This document shows, piece after piece, positions 23,031 to 33,442 of a stretch of 64,000 nucleotides of DNA. A program made the position numbers and the translations under genes. Numbering within the stretch: the first letter of the stretch is position 1; each line of letters opens with the position of its first letter. The notes under the pieces were generated by a model. That model searched no databases and was not told the DNA's origin. It saw nothing but the letters and a program-made list of their open reading frames with translations. The stretch is from positions 105,318 through 169,317 of the forward strand of contig WTPW01001163.1 in NCBI GenBank assembly GCA_009809945.1. Direction: 5' to 3'. This DNA is from Gigaspora margarita. Lineage: Eukaryota; Glomeromycota; Glomeromycetes; Diversisporales; Gigasporaceae.

Positions 23031-23425
23031 AAAAGTAGTAGTATGTTGAAATGGTTGTAGAGAAAAACTTGCACCAGAAAAGCGATGATATTAAAAAAGT
23101 GGTGAGATTAGGAAGAGATAGTATTAGAGAAGAGTAATGTTGAAAAAGAGGTATTGGGAGAAGGGTGGTATCAGAAAAGAAAAGTGTTTAGGAAGAATAG
23201 TATTTGGAAAGAGTAATATTACAGTATTAGGAAAGGGAAAAGTAGTATTGGGAAGGGTGGTGTCAGAGATGAGTGGTATTTAGAAAGAGAATATTAGTAA
23301 AGTCAGTATCAGGAATGAATGGCGATTGAAAATAATTGGTGTTAGGAAAGGGTAATGTTGGAGAAAGGTGATTTCAGGAAAGCTGGTGTCAGAAAAGAAT
23401 GGTGTTAAAAGAATGGTATCGGTTA
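23030..23425 (+). repeat. Purine-rich degenerate minisatellite
   Basis: Roughly 25-30-bp units of GGTATTRGGAAAGAGTRRTRT type run through 400 bp with almost no C on the plus strand. It is the inverse counterpart of the pyrimidine blocks at 19.7 and 20.8 kb. Confidence 0.55.
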
Positions 23426-23645
23426 TAGTGATAATATGATATGATCAGTCATAAATTATGAATGATTAACAATTTGACCAACTAAGTATTCAACCAATCA
23501 AAATACACAATCAATCATGATTGATCAACTGATTTTGACTGATCAACTGATTTTGACTGATCAAAGCATATAATCGATTATTGATCGATTTATCTTGTAC
23601 ATGTTCGATCAATGATCAATCACAAAAATTTGACCGATTCCAACC
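23425..23645. repeat. TGATCGATCA-rich block
   Basis: Words such as TGATTGATCAACTGATTTTG and ATCGATTATTGATCGATTT are densely packed, as at 19177-19654. The right edge reads GACCGATTCCAACC, then TTAGTTAATGATA, which also occurs beside the first block. Confidence 0.45.
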
Positions 23646-23649
23646 TTTA

Positions 23650-23955
23650 GTTAATGATATATCATTTTTGTGTTAGTAAACATCCTTGTTGAAAGAGTTA
23701 CTAAAAGCTGGGATTTTTAGATATATGCTCTGTGAGACTGCTGCCTAGCTGCAAGCGAAGCAAGCAGTGTATAGCAACTATATTTATAATAAAGTAAGCA
23801 TATGCCTATATCATTTTTGTATTGGTAAACATCCTTGTTAAGAGAGTTACCAAAAGCTAGGATTTTTTAGATATATGCTCTGTGAAACTGCTGCCTAGCT
23901 GCGAGTGAAGCAAGCAGCATATGGCAACTATACTAGTTTATAGTAAAGTAAGCGT
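23650..23955 (+). repeat. Direct tandem duplication of about 157 bp
   Basis: Two units (about 23650-23800 and 23807-23955) share ATATCATTTTTGTRTTRGTA, AACATCCTTGTT and ACTGCTGCCTAGCTGCRAGC. Each unit contains an inverted repeat formed by ACTGCTGCCTAGCTGC and GCAAGCGAAGCAAGCAGT. It is non-coding. Confidence 0.75.
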
Positions 23956-23959
23956 AAGC

Positions 23960-24235
23960 TATTTAAATGTTTACTATAATATGATTCAATAAATGATTTA
24001 ATAACTACATTATTTTTGAGTGAACTTGTATTTTAGATCTGAGCATAATTTAATGATTTACTATTGCTATGTACCCAAAAAAAAATAAGTACACAATTCA
24101 TGAAAATTTTGCACTTCTTGCCTTTACGTAAGTAATATGCAATATTCAGATATCTGTAAGTTTATCACATAGTTGCACAAACACAGACTATAGTAATTAT
24201 CACTAGGGTTATAGTTAGAAATATTCTTTGTTTTT
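23960..24235. other. Intergenic stretch, no gene seen
   Basis: AT-rich, with no features recognised. Confidence 0.3.
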
Positions 24236-24430
24236 TGTTTGTTTTTCTTTTTATTTTTACTTATTTTTTTAATTTTATTTTATTTATTCCTAACTTTCTT
24301 TGGAACTTTGCAAGAAAACAACCTGACTTTTCAGGCACTTTACAAGAACACTAACTCTAACTTTTCTGGCACTTTGCAAGAAGTAGTGAATATGAGCAAA
24401 TATAATAGTAGATATGACAAAGTGCGAAAG
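24236..24430 (+). repeat. CTTTGCAAGAA minisatellite, third site
   Basis: Three or four units of TTTTCTGGCACTTTGCAAGAA type follow a T-rich lead, as at 17.4-17.9 kb. Confidence 0.5.
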
Positions 24431-24890
24431 TAGTTGAAAATATTACTATTTTTTCATTTTTAATTTTTTTTTTGTTATTTTTTTTGAGGGTTTTTTTGGG
24501 GTTTCATTTTTTTTATAATAATATATAATAAAAATATGTAATATATTTTAATATATAATAATAATAAATAAATAAAAAATTTTATATTAAATTGCGAAAA
24601 ATTGCAAATATTGATTAAAAATATATATTTAATTTAAAATATAATATATAAATAAAAAAAATAAAATTTTATAATAAATTGCGAAACCTTGCGAAAACCT
24701 GTAAAACATTTAAAAATTTGAAAAAGCATGATTATATGAATATAATATTATTAATTGATATTATATCAGATATATATCAATTAATATCTATATCAGATAT
24801 ATATTGATTACTATCACTATTGATAGAAATTAGCAGGGGTATTGATTATCAATATATATCTTACCGGTTAGTAATCTATATATATCTATA
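24430..24890. other. AT-rich stretch without recognised genes
   Basis: TTTTTT and ATATATAATA runs, with words like GATATATATCAATTAATATC near 24760-24880. Nothing is coding. Confidence 0.35.
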
Positions 24891-25061
24891 TAAAATTTGC
24901 CAATATAATTTTCAATTTTTTGATTAAAATACTAAATATGACTTAATAAAATTTAATTTAAAATTTTCAAAAATTTTAGAGTATATGCAAATTGTTATTC
25001 TGCACAACTTATTTACTATGCCAAGTTTAATTTTCACATTAAAAAAAAGTAGTATATTTGG
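24890..25061 (-). repeat. Dispersed repeat R2, terminal fragment
   Basis: The reverse complement matches 5775-5945 (ACTTGGCATAGTAA, TGTGCAGAATAA, TTTGCATATAYTCTAAAATT). Its outer edge GTATATTTGG forms one side of the duplication around the next element. Confidence 0.6.
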
Positions 25062-25381
25062 GGTCCATATTATTTCACTAACAATCACTTCACTAACATA
25101 AGATTTCACCAACAAATATTCTCTGACAAGTTTATTTACTGACAGTTTGTTTCACTAATGCTTATTTTACCAACAAGTTTTTTTCTAAAAAGTACACTAA
25201 CTTTAATACTACAGTAATTTTAACCTAAATCTACTCTAACTCTAATGACAATAATCAGAATTACTTTGTTAGTAAAATGAGCTTCAGTGAAATAAACTGT
25301 CAGTAAAATGAACTTGTTGGTGAATAATTGTTAGTGAAATATTATTTTGGTGAAGTGATTGTTGGGAAATAATTGTCACTT
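25062..25381. mobile_element. Inverted-repeat element with about 10-bp target duplication
   Basis: It is flanked by GTATATTTGG on both sides (25052-25061 and 25382-25391). Mirrored arms carry ATTATTTCACTAACAATCAC and GTGATTGTTGGGAAATAAT, with repeated TTCACTAAC/GTTAGTGAA words throughout. A 9-10-bp duplication suggests a MULE-like insertion. No coding capacity. Confidence 0.65.
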
Positions 25382-25389
25382 GTATATTT

Positions 25390-25660
25390 GGCTATAAATA
25401 TCAGTAATATAATTTTTAAAATTCCAGCAATCAATATCAGGGAAGTGTATATACACTCACATACTATATATTAATATTAGGTACATAAGTGTGCCAAATG
25501 ATAAATATATACTAAAACCAGTTTAGTGCAGCTTTTTATAGAATTTAGTTTATAATTAAATTATGCCAGTAGTATCAATTCAAAAGTACTATTAATTACA
25601 AAAAAAATAGTAAACTTGTCAAAAAAGTCAAATAATATTATGCACATAAATACATATGTT
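25390..25660. other. Intergenic stretch, no gene seen
   Basis: AT-rich, with nothing recognised. Confidence 0.3.
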
Positions 25661-25669
25661 TCTGCAATT

Positions 25670-25930
25670 TGGTAGCTTGTACTCAAGGAACCAGTAAGTG
25701 ATAGTTTGAGTAAGTTGGCTTGTAATAAAGGGGCAAAGTATATAATAGCTTGAGCAAGTCACGCTTGTACTAAAAAAACTAGTAAATGATAGCTTGTATA
25801 AGTTATGCTTGTACTAAAGGGCAAAGTAAACAATAGCTTGAGTGTGCTTGTGCTAAAAGAGCAAAGTAAATAATAGCTTGAGTGAATTATACTTGTGCTA
25901 AAAGGGCTAGTAAATGATAGCTTGTAATAT
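25670..25930 (+). repeat. Tandem repeat, about 50-55 bp x 5
   Basis: Units read GCTTGTACTAAARGGGCAAAG, then TAAATRATAGCTTGAGTAAG. They are moderately diverged and non-coding. Confidence 0.65.
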
Positions 25931-26230
25931 AAATTCATATAACAAAAAATATATAATACTCTGAAGTATACTTTACTTTATATAATAGTATTACTCTAAG
26001 TATTTTATTCTGATTACTAGTATCTTAATAACTCAAGGTGGTCAAAACCATACCAGTATGAAGTGGATATACTTCAGGATTACTCTAGAGCATTGTACTC
26101 TATTAACATTTCTAACTGGGGAACAATTAACCAAAACACCAGGTCTATGGACATATACTGATCACATAATTTTTATATATACAAATGATCATGTACTTGA
26201 GATAAAATTTTTTTTAATTTTGAACAAATT
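25930..26230. other. Intergenic stretch, no gene supported
   Basis: A 66-residue open frame at 26058-26258 resembles nothing I know and has no supporting context. Confidence 0.3.
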
Positions 26231-26930
26231 TTCTTGTCAACTATTCAATAAAATTTGATGAATTTTTTTTAATAGATTCTGCAAATTAGTAGAATTTATT
26301 TAAAAAATTTTTAACAAATTCAATTAGATAGTCGTCAAGAAATGTTTGTTCTAAGTTTGAAAAATTTTCAATATACAGACTCAGCAAAATTTTTTAAACT
26401 TTAAGTGAAAATTTCTTAATAACTTCCAATGAATTTGATGAACCATTTTTCAAATCAATCCATGAATTAGTAGAATTTATTTAAAAAATTTTTTAACAAA
26501 TTCTAAAAGATAGCTGTTAAGAAATTTTTATTCAAAGTTTGGGAAGTTTTTAATGCCCTTAATAGCTATGGCAAAAATTTTTTAAATGTTAAATAAAAAG
26601 TTCTCAAAACTATTAATAGAATTTGATAAAAATTTTTCTAATGAATTCTATTTATTGTAAGATCTATTTTAAAAATTTTATCAAATTCTATCAAGTAGTT
26701 GTCAGGAAAATTTTATTTAAAGTCTGAAAAATTTTTGGCCATGGCTATTTTTGCAAGATGTTGAAAATTTTTTCAAACTTTGAATGAAAATTTTTTGATA
26801 ACTATCTAATTGAATTTGATAAAATTTTTTAAAATAAATTCTACTAAATCACAGAATCTATATTAAAAAAATTTTATCAATTATATTGGATAATTGTGAA
26901 AAAAATTTGGCAATAATTAAAAAAAATTTT
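26230..26930. repeat. Tandem array, about 190 bp x 4
   Basis: The block GAATTAGTAGAATTTATTTA followed by AAAAAATTTTTAACAAATTC recurs near 26285, 26468, 26650 and 26850, spaced 184-197 bp. Within each unit, TTCAAAGTTTG and CAAACTTTGAATG parts are mirrored, so each unit also folds back. Old and AT-rich. Confidence 0.55.
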
Positions 26931-27001
26931 ACTTCAATAGCTTTATATTATGTAATAGTTGGTATGTATAAAAATCATATAATTAGTACATGTCTATAGA
27001 C

Positions 27002-27353
27002 TAGGGTGTTCAGGATTATGTGATACAATGAGGTAAATTATGCGATTTAACTGAGGTCAATTATGCAATAAATGCAAACTAAATTTAAGATTATGCGAAA
27101 TATTTAAATAGATTATATTGATCAAAAAAATTGCCTCAGCCTTGCTTGTATTTTTAGTTCATCTATTTCTATATTAGAACTTTTTAAATTCTTTTTTGCA
27201 TTAGCTATCCTATCTCAAAAATCATATCTACCAATCATATTTGAGCCTCGTGCCCTGAATGCTTTTTTTTGCTTAATTATGCAAAGCATATACAATATGA
27301 AAAAAATAGTTAATTATGCATATAGCATAGCATCACATAATTCTGACATACTA
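27002..27353. mobile_element. hAT-type non-autonomous element (TAGGGTGTTCAGGATTATG ends)
   Basis: The left end is TAGGGTGTTCAGGATTATGT; the right end inverted reads TAGTATGTCAGAATTATGTG. A perfect 8-bp duplication CTATAGAC lies at 26994-27001 and 27354-27361. The interior repeats AATTATGCRA words in both directions. 352 bp, non-coding. Confidence 0.85.
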
Positions 27354-27359
27354 CTATAG

Positions 27360-27700
27360 ACCTGGCATAACCAAAATTTGTATGTGTTAGGTTTTGCTTA
27401 CATGATATTAAGCCAATCAGCATTTCAAAACATATAAACAGATCAACATGGATCAGCCTAACAATATGGAAGATCCCATAAAATATTATAATATATAATA
27501 GCTCAATATCTGATATTAGTGATTTGACATTTTTTCAATATTGTAAATAGCATTTTATATTTAAATATATTAAGGGTAATAAAATTGGTCATATGTTAAG
27601 GGAGTAATAAAATTGGTCAATCACAAGAAAGTTTTATACATATAAAAAAAAAGCTTATAATTTTTAGCTCCAGACTTTAATAGCATGTGTTTTTCTAGTT
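27360..27700. other. Intergenic stretch, no gene seen
   Basis: TTAAGGGTAATAAAATTGGTCA is present as two near copies at about 27565-27620. Nothing else. Confidence 0.3.
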
Positions 27701-28050
27701 ACTATATGTATTAGAAATTGATGTTATAGAGCTAAAATTAATTAATAATTTGACAAATAAGCACGTGCTACAAAGCAGCACATGTAGCTAATCATTTGTC
27801 AAATTACTGTGTTTGACAATTTGCCCAATGATGTTGTCATGCTTGAAGTTGACATGCCTGAATTTTACCCTGCCTAAAGTCTAAAATTACATTTAACTGA
27901 AGTTAGCCCCTGAAATTAGATTATCCTGCATGCATTAGCAGGTAATTTTAGACAAGTATCAAATGCTAACTTTAGGTGTGACAGTGTTATTCGTGTTATT
28001 CAGCAATCTATGATCATGATTTGTAGAGAGTCATTCGCTGAGTTATTGTA
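27700..28050 (+). repeat. Hairpin repeat (GCACGTGC-AAA hairpin), copy 1
   Basis: It matches 53044-53865 with its later insertions removed: TGTATTAGAAATT, then ATTTGACAAATAAGCACGTG, a hairpin around CAAAG, CTAATCATTTGTCAAAT, and finally TGATCATGATTTGTAGAGAG. Between TTTGACAATTTGCC and the last block it carries about 170 bp not present in the other copy. Non-coding. Confidence 0.6.
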
Positions 28051-28133
28051 AGGGTCTGGCGTAACAACCTGTATATCACCTTCACCTCAATTAAAAGCCA
28101 ATTTAATATTATTGTCATGAAATATTAATTTAG

Positions 28134-28743
28134 CCCTATAAGAAAATTGAACTGGATCAGCATGTGTTGCATCAGATAGGCACAGGTCATGATCCAGATT
28201 TGTACGGGTATGGTCTGGATTGGTACAGATTTCATGGACCATGTGGGACCATATGCTCATGCTAAATAGACCATAAATAGCTCAAATTTTGCAGCAGTTT
28301 ACTAGTCAAATTGGTATGGGATTTGGCAAAGGTGAACATAAATTCATGTGCCACTATGATAATGATATAGATTAACTATTAAACCATAAATTTATATAAG
28401 TAATCAATATAAGATGAACAAGCTAACTGCATATAAAGTAAAATTTTGTAAAAAATTTTTTTGTTAAGACACACAGGGAAGCTTCATTAGTGAAATTGCT
28501 CTTTTTTTTTTAAAAAAAATCACACTGATCTTTCACTCTCTATAAAACAAGCCAATACATATCACGAGCCAACACGCACTATTTCATATGATGTGATATT
28601 ATATGTCACTCTTTGCCGTAATGTCCATGCCATTTTTACCATACTATTCTGTGAAATGTTCCTGTATGTACCATATTATCTGTGCTATTTCAAGCATTTC
28701 TGACACCAACTTGTACCACTACCTGTACCACTTTTCTTACAGG
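28134..28743 (+). mobile_element. CCCTRTAAGAAAA family, element 2
   Basis: The ends are CCCTATAAGAAAATTG and CCACTTTTCTTACAGG. Order: CTGGATCAGCA near the left, TTTTGCAGCAGTTTACTAGT in the middle, GAAGCTTCATTAGTG, then clustered TGCCA/GTGCC words towards the right end. It is co-linear with element 3 and inverse to element 1. No transposase. Confidence 0.75.
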
Positions 28744-29329
28744 ATAGATAATAGCGTAAATAAAAAGAATTTAAATTATTAATTCTTTTGTGCAAAATAT
28801 CAAACAATTAAATCGAAGTTCAAGCATCAACCTAATAATGTAAAATCTCATTCATAAGAATTTTTTTTAAAAAAAAAGATCCAAATCTAATCTAAAAGCA
28901 AAAACATAATTATGTATGGCTTATCCAAAAGTTTTAAAGAGAAAATTTAATAACATAACCTTGTTTAGTGAAAATTATATAAAGAAAGTAAACAAAATAA
29001 CATATGACTCAGTATAATTAGAATTTAAAGAAATCAAAAACTTAAAAACATGCAATTTGCCCAAAAAGACTTTAATAAAAATACGAATCTGTCTAATAAA
29101 AAATTTAAAGAAAGCGAAGATAATCTATAATGTATGACTTGTCTAATAAAAATTTAAAAAAAAAGAATTTTAATGACTTGAACAAAAAAAAAATTCCAAT
29201 AATATGCAATTTATCTAATAAAAAACAAAATCCTAATAATGCCTAACTGATTTATCCAAGACAATTTCAAAAAAGTGAAAACAAATTAATACTGACATTA
29301 TCCAATATAAGTTTAAAAAAGCCTAATGA
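28744..29329 (+). repeat. A-rich degenerate repeat (TGTCTAATAAAAA)
   Basis: ATTTGTCTAATAAAAA-like units with intervening AATTTAAAGAAAG recur about six times. It is non-coding and lies between elements 2 and 3. Confidence 0.45.
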
Positions 29330-29441
29330 CCCCTATAAGAAAATTGGACTGGATCAGCACGGGTCTTTTTGGCAAGGGTCATGATCTGAATTGGTACGGG
29401 TATGTTCCAGATTGGTATGTAATTCCGTGGTCTGTGTGGAC

Positions 29442-30781
29442 CAGTGTTGGAAATTCAAAAAAAATTTTATGATTTTTTGTGTACATAATTTTTTTTATAA
29501 TGTTCACATTAAAAATAAATATGTTCACAAATAAAATTTATAATAATTAATATATAAAATTAAAAACTCTTGAAATTACTATATTTTACTAATATAATTT
29601 ATATTTATTAATATATTTAATATAACTAAATTGTATAGCTATTTATTTATAAAATTAATATATTTAATCTTTATTTAAAAACAATATATTATTGATTATT
29701 TCTATATAATAAATTTGCCAAATTTTATATGCATGTTCAAAATCAAATCATTTATAGATGAGCTATTTATAAAAATTAACAAAAGATAATTAAAAGTTCT
29801 AAAATGTATTCTATTTCTAAGTTTGGTTTAATTAATTTTGTTATAAAAATATACATTCAACTACTATATTATAAAGTGGAAGTATTAAAAATTTTTAAGC
29901 AATATACAAACAAAATTCCATTCTTTAATTAAATTTTTAAAATTAATTAGTAAAGAAAATTTAATTCCTAAATTGAAATTAAGTTATTAATTTTTTTTGA
30001 ATTTAAAGTTGCAAAGCCAGAAGCACTCTATTTGTACTTGTATTAGCATATTGTATCTTGCTAAAAATAAGCCATCTCTAAAAATAAGCTACTCCCCCTC
30101 TTTTGGTCAAAAAACTCAAAAACATTTTTGATCCAAAAAATAAGCTACCCACGATTGATGACAGTTGCTATATAGTAAAGTCCCAAACTTTACTATATAA
30201 ATTAATTAACGTCGCTTAAGTAAACTTACTCGGAATATCAAATTGTACATACTGAGAAATTTTTAAAAAAATTGGCGAACTTTTTATTATTATGCTTTGA
30301 ATTTTTGCTTTCAACGAAAAAAATTTTTTTTTTAAAAAAATATATTCGTTGAAGTTAAAATTAAAAATCAAATAATAAAAAGTGCTCCAATTTTGATGAA
30401 ACTTTCAGTATATATTATTCTTCCAAACAAGTTTGCTTAAGCACCAATAACCAATTTAAATAATAGAATTTGAAGATATAAAATAATAACTATTTGCAAT
30501 AGACCAAAAATCAATTGTATCCAAAAATAAGCTACTCACAGATTTTTGTATTCAAAATTGTCCAAAAAAGTAGACTTATTTTTGGAAACATATGGTAAAT
30601 ATAATAAATTATGAATAAGAAATTATAAAAATTAAAATTTATATCACACTATATGAACATAAATTATAAAATTTTTGATTTCTTATGTTCACACTATGTG
30701 AACATAAAATATAAAAATTTTGATTTTTTTAAAAAATTTATGTTCACTGTGAACGCTGTGAACATATTATTTTCAACACTG
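29442..30781. mobile_element. hAT-like insertion inside element 3
   Basis: The ends are CAGTGTTGGAAAT and, inverted, TTTTCAACACTG. The flanks TGTGGAC (29435-29441) and TGTGGGAC (30782-30789) are near copies, and elements 1, 2 and 4 lack the insertion. Subterminal TGTTCACA/TGTGAACA words are mirrored at the two ends. The interior is AT-rich and holds a further inverted repeat at about 30060-30590. No transposase. Confidence 0.7.
30060..30590. repeat. Nested inverted repeat (AAAAATAAGCTACTC)
   Basis: AAAAATAAGCTACT occurs near 30075 and 30520 with its inverse AGTAGACTTATTTTTGGA at 30567. An inner palindrome (30215-30440) meets in an A/T run at 30330, with TCGCTTAAGTAAACTTAC against GTTTGCTTAAGC, words reminiscent of the 1-kb foldback family. 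Confidence 0.55.
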
Positions 30782-31433
30782 TGTGGGACCATTTGCCCAT
30801 GCCAAATGGACCGTAAAAGGCTCAGGTTTTGCAGCAGTTTACTAGTCAAATCGGCACAAGATTTGACACAGGCATTGAACATAAATTCACGTGCCATTGC
30901 GATAATGATGTGGATTAACTATTAAATCATAAATTTACATAAGTAATCAATGTAAAATGAACAAGCTAACTGCATATGAAGTAAAATTTTGTAAGGAATT
31001 TTTTTTGTTAAGACACACAGGGAAGCTTCATTAGTGAAATCATGAGATATCGCTCTTTTTTTAAAAAAAAATCACTTACTGATCTTTCGCTCTCCACGAA
31101 ATGAGCCAATATGTATCACGAGCCAACACGTGTGTAATGTACACATACGTGCCATCTGAATGTGCCATTTCATATGACGTGATATTACGTGCCACCTTTT
31201 GCCATAATGTCCGTGCCATTTTTACCGTGCCATTCTGTGAAATGTTCCTGTACATACCACATGATCCGTGCCATTTTGAGCATTTCTGACACCGACCCAT
31301 ACCACCACCCGTACCACTTTTCTTACAGGGGATGCAAATGTCCCAACATTTTTAAAAATAGAAGACAAACACTTTAATAATAAAAATAAAATAATTAAAT
31401 CATGACACTTTCATATTTTTATCAAAATATCGA

Positions 31434-31765
31434 CCCTGTAAGAAAAGTGGCACATGGTACGGTCCAAAATGGCACGGGAATCTGTGGATTTTGGATTAGT
31501 AAACTGCTGCAAAATCTGGTCCATTTACTGTTCAAAATTTACAGGTGAATGTGCCAAAAATGGCACAGTGAAAAGAAACCATCCCGTACCACACGTGTCA
31601 AACACGGTGCACTATCCCATGCCTTTTCGTTATTTTAGTGAATGTGCCAAAATACATGTATTTTGGCTTAGTAAACTGCTGCAAAATCTGGTCCATTTGT
31701 GGTCCAAAATTCATGCGTATACCCGTAATGGCACGGATATCACACCTGCCACTTTTCTTACAGGG
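31434..31765. mobile_element. CCCTRTAAGAAAA family, element 4 (short)
   Basis: This copy has the longest perfect ends of the family: CCCTGTAAGAAAAGTGGCA and its exact inverse. The 332-bp interior contains TTAGTAAACTGCTGCAAAAT twice (near 31496 and 31669), a motif also in elements 2 and 3, plus many GGCAC/GTGCC words. No coding capacity. Confidence 0.8.
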
Positions 31766-31844
31766 CAAAGTGTTCCGATTTAGTTGTTTTTAACTTGTGC
31801 CAATAATGAGTGAAAAAAGCACATAAGACCCGTACAATAAACAT

Positions 31845-32134
31845 GATTACATCATAACACATGAAAAAAAATAACAAAAAAGAAATTTTTTCATGATCAC
31901 ATGAGTTTATCGGATAACAAAGATTATATTTATTGCATTATACATCAATAAAACTGGTATATAATTGAAAAATTAAATATTTTGTCTTGCAATGGAGTCA
32001 AACCAGTCTATACTTCTTTTTCTGGATGCAAACTGGTTACGAACTAAAAAAACTTGACAAAGCTGATAAATAGTAAAGAAGTTTATAAAGGGTAGTCTAA
32101 AGAGATTTGATTTGAACAAATACAGTATAATAAT
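31845..32134 (-). pseudogene. Duplicated exon fragment, decayed copy
   Basis: This segment is over 90% alike by eye to 53891-54187. In that copy the minus strand encodes a C-terminal stretch ending LDWFDSIARQNI-stop. Here small length differences around 32040-32055 break the frame. The function is unknown. Homology stops exactly where the next inverted-repeat element begins. Confidence 0.5.
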
Positions 32135-32136
32135 TA

Positions 32137-32390
32137 GGCCAGACCAATTTAATTCGGTGGTTTACATTACATCCTTCTCACAAAAGGGGGGGGAAGGGGT
32201 GGTTCATATAGTAAAATTTTTTTAAAAAAATTCCGATTTGTTCCGAGACTATAAAAAGTTTTCCGAAATATTCCGTAGTACTATGTATATCTATCTAAAT
32301 TTTTTTTACTATGAGGGAGGGGGGGGAGCTCTGAGGAGGGGGGGGGGGGTAATGGGGTAATGTAAACCACCGAATTAAATTGGTCTGGCC
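32137..32390. mobile_element. Inverted-repeat element with about 36-bp perfect ends and G-runs
   Basis: The ends begin GGCCAGACCAATTTAATTC and are perfect inverse copies for about 36 bp, flanked by TA. Inside, mirrored CATAGTAAAATTTTTTT parts surround TTCCGAAATATTCCG, and runs of 7-11 G lie near both ends, most on the right (32315-32350). The end match is so good that the insertion looks recent. Non-coding. Confidence 0.85.
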
Positions 32391-32468
32391 TAACGTGCAG
32401 ATGTATATTTATAAGTAAATAAATGAACGTAAAGAACTGTCACAAAATTAATTTGTAAGAACCTATGA

Positions 32469-32756
32469 TCACCTATTCCGCTTTAAAATTTGGGGGTTTT
32501 TTTTCATAAAGTTATAGTTGATTGGTTCATCTGAGATTCGCGTAAATCTTAATTTTCGTGACACTGACAAAGATAACTTTTGACAATTTTTGAAGTCGAT
32601 CCTCATGTGTTCGGAAAACATTTGCACCAGGTTATTATATTGTTTATTACACTTAATTAATTGCAATACAAATATTTATTAAGTTTTTATTTTTAAAGAA
32701 CGTCACTTACACATTGTTGGGATTGATCATTGTCATTGTTAATGGGTGTTATCTAT
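32469..32756 (-). CDS. Possible exon pair of an unrecognised gene
   Basis: The minus-strand frame closing at 32469 reads NLVQMFSEHMRIDFKNCQKL, then SLSVSRKLRFTRISDEPINYN, ending KRNR. Codon use looks less biased than its surroundings. Upstream, CAATGT|GTAAGTGACG (about 32712) is a good donor and TTAATTAAG at about 32660 a possible acceptor. That would join an exon reading ITPINNDNDQSQQC in frame, itself preceded by AACTGAAATAG. No start codon is established and no family is recognised. Confidence 0.3.
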
Positions 32757-33051
32757 TTCAGTTAAAATATGTGATAAATCAAAAATTAAAAAAATACGCG
32801 AAATAAAATTCTACTACATATATGTATATTGAAATGTTTTAAAGAATCTATTTTATTTCTAAATAATCTTATTTATATGTCTAATTTATTGTAAATTACG
32901 TTTCAAACTACCTGGACAAATTTAACTTCATAAACGTGAGTTACCAGACACCCCATTTTGTTTCTTTTATTTGATATTCATAATTTGAAAATCTATTTTT
33001 AAACACCTATTTATTTATAATATATATTAATTCTGAAATATTCCAATAGAG

Positions 33052-33442
33052 ATGGCAAATGTTTTAAAACGTGATCTTAAAAAATCATGTTTATTTGATT
33101 TAAAATATGTTAAAAAATGGGTTAAACATTATGGTGTAGTTATGATCCTATTGCGTAATTTATAATTGTATAATATTTATTGTTATATTTTTTTTTAAAA
33201 AAAAATCAAATAAAAAAAAAAAAAAATTCAAAGCAATGCCTTATGTTCGTGGAAGACCCTCTTTAAATGAAATTCGGTTAAACATAAACATGATCGAAAA
33301 ACACCTCGTCAAAAATGCAATTATTGCGAAGAAACCAAAATTTAAGAATCAGAGGAAATTCAAAAAGATGGTTGATTCGACGATGACAATGATAAAACAA
33401 TTTGTCTCCAAAAATCTACATAAACTTAATTATAAATCTTGA
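33052..33442 (+). CDS. Small basic two-exon gene, unknown
   Basis: Exon 1 (33052-33133) starts ATG and reads MANVLKRDLKKSCLFDLKYV. Exon 2 (33234-33442) continues MPYVRGRPSLNEIRLNINM and ends LHKLNYKS. A GTGTAG donor and a TTCAAAG acceptor give a 100-bp intron and keep the frame (the split codon becomes Ala). The product of about 96 residues is very Lys-rich, without membrane segments or a recognised domain. It might bind nucleic acid, but that is only inferred from charge. Exon 2 alone has its own ATG at 33236. Confidence 0.35.

Larger units (their letters stand above)
29330..31331 (+). mobile_element. CCCTRTAAGAAAA family, element 3, split by a nested insertion
   Basis: The ends are CCCCTATAAGAAAATTG and CCACTTTTCTTACAGGGG. 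Left and right parts (29330-29441 and 30782-31331) align with element 2 but are separated by a 1.34-kb insertion. The right part is dense in GTGCCA/TGGCAC (for example 31148-31280). Open frames of 60-74 residues here are shared with element 1 in more than one frame, so they reflect DNA similarity. Confidence 0.75.

Noticed and set aside
20011-31300. Similar 62-82-residue proteins in elements 1 and 3
   Set aside because: The similarity holds in two frames on one strand and also on the other strand, so it reflects copied DNA and not a conserved protein.
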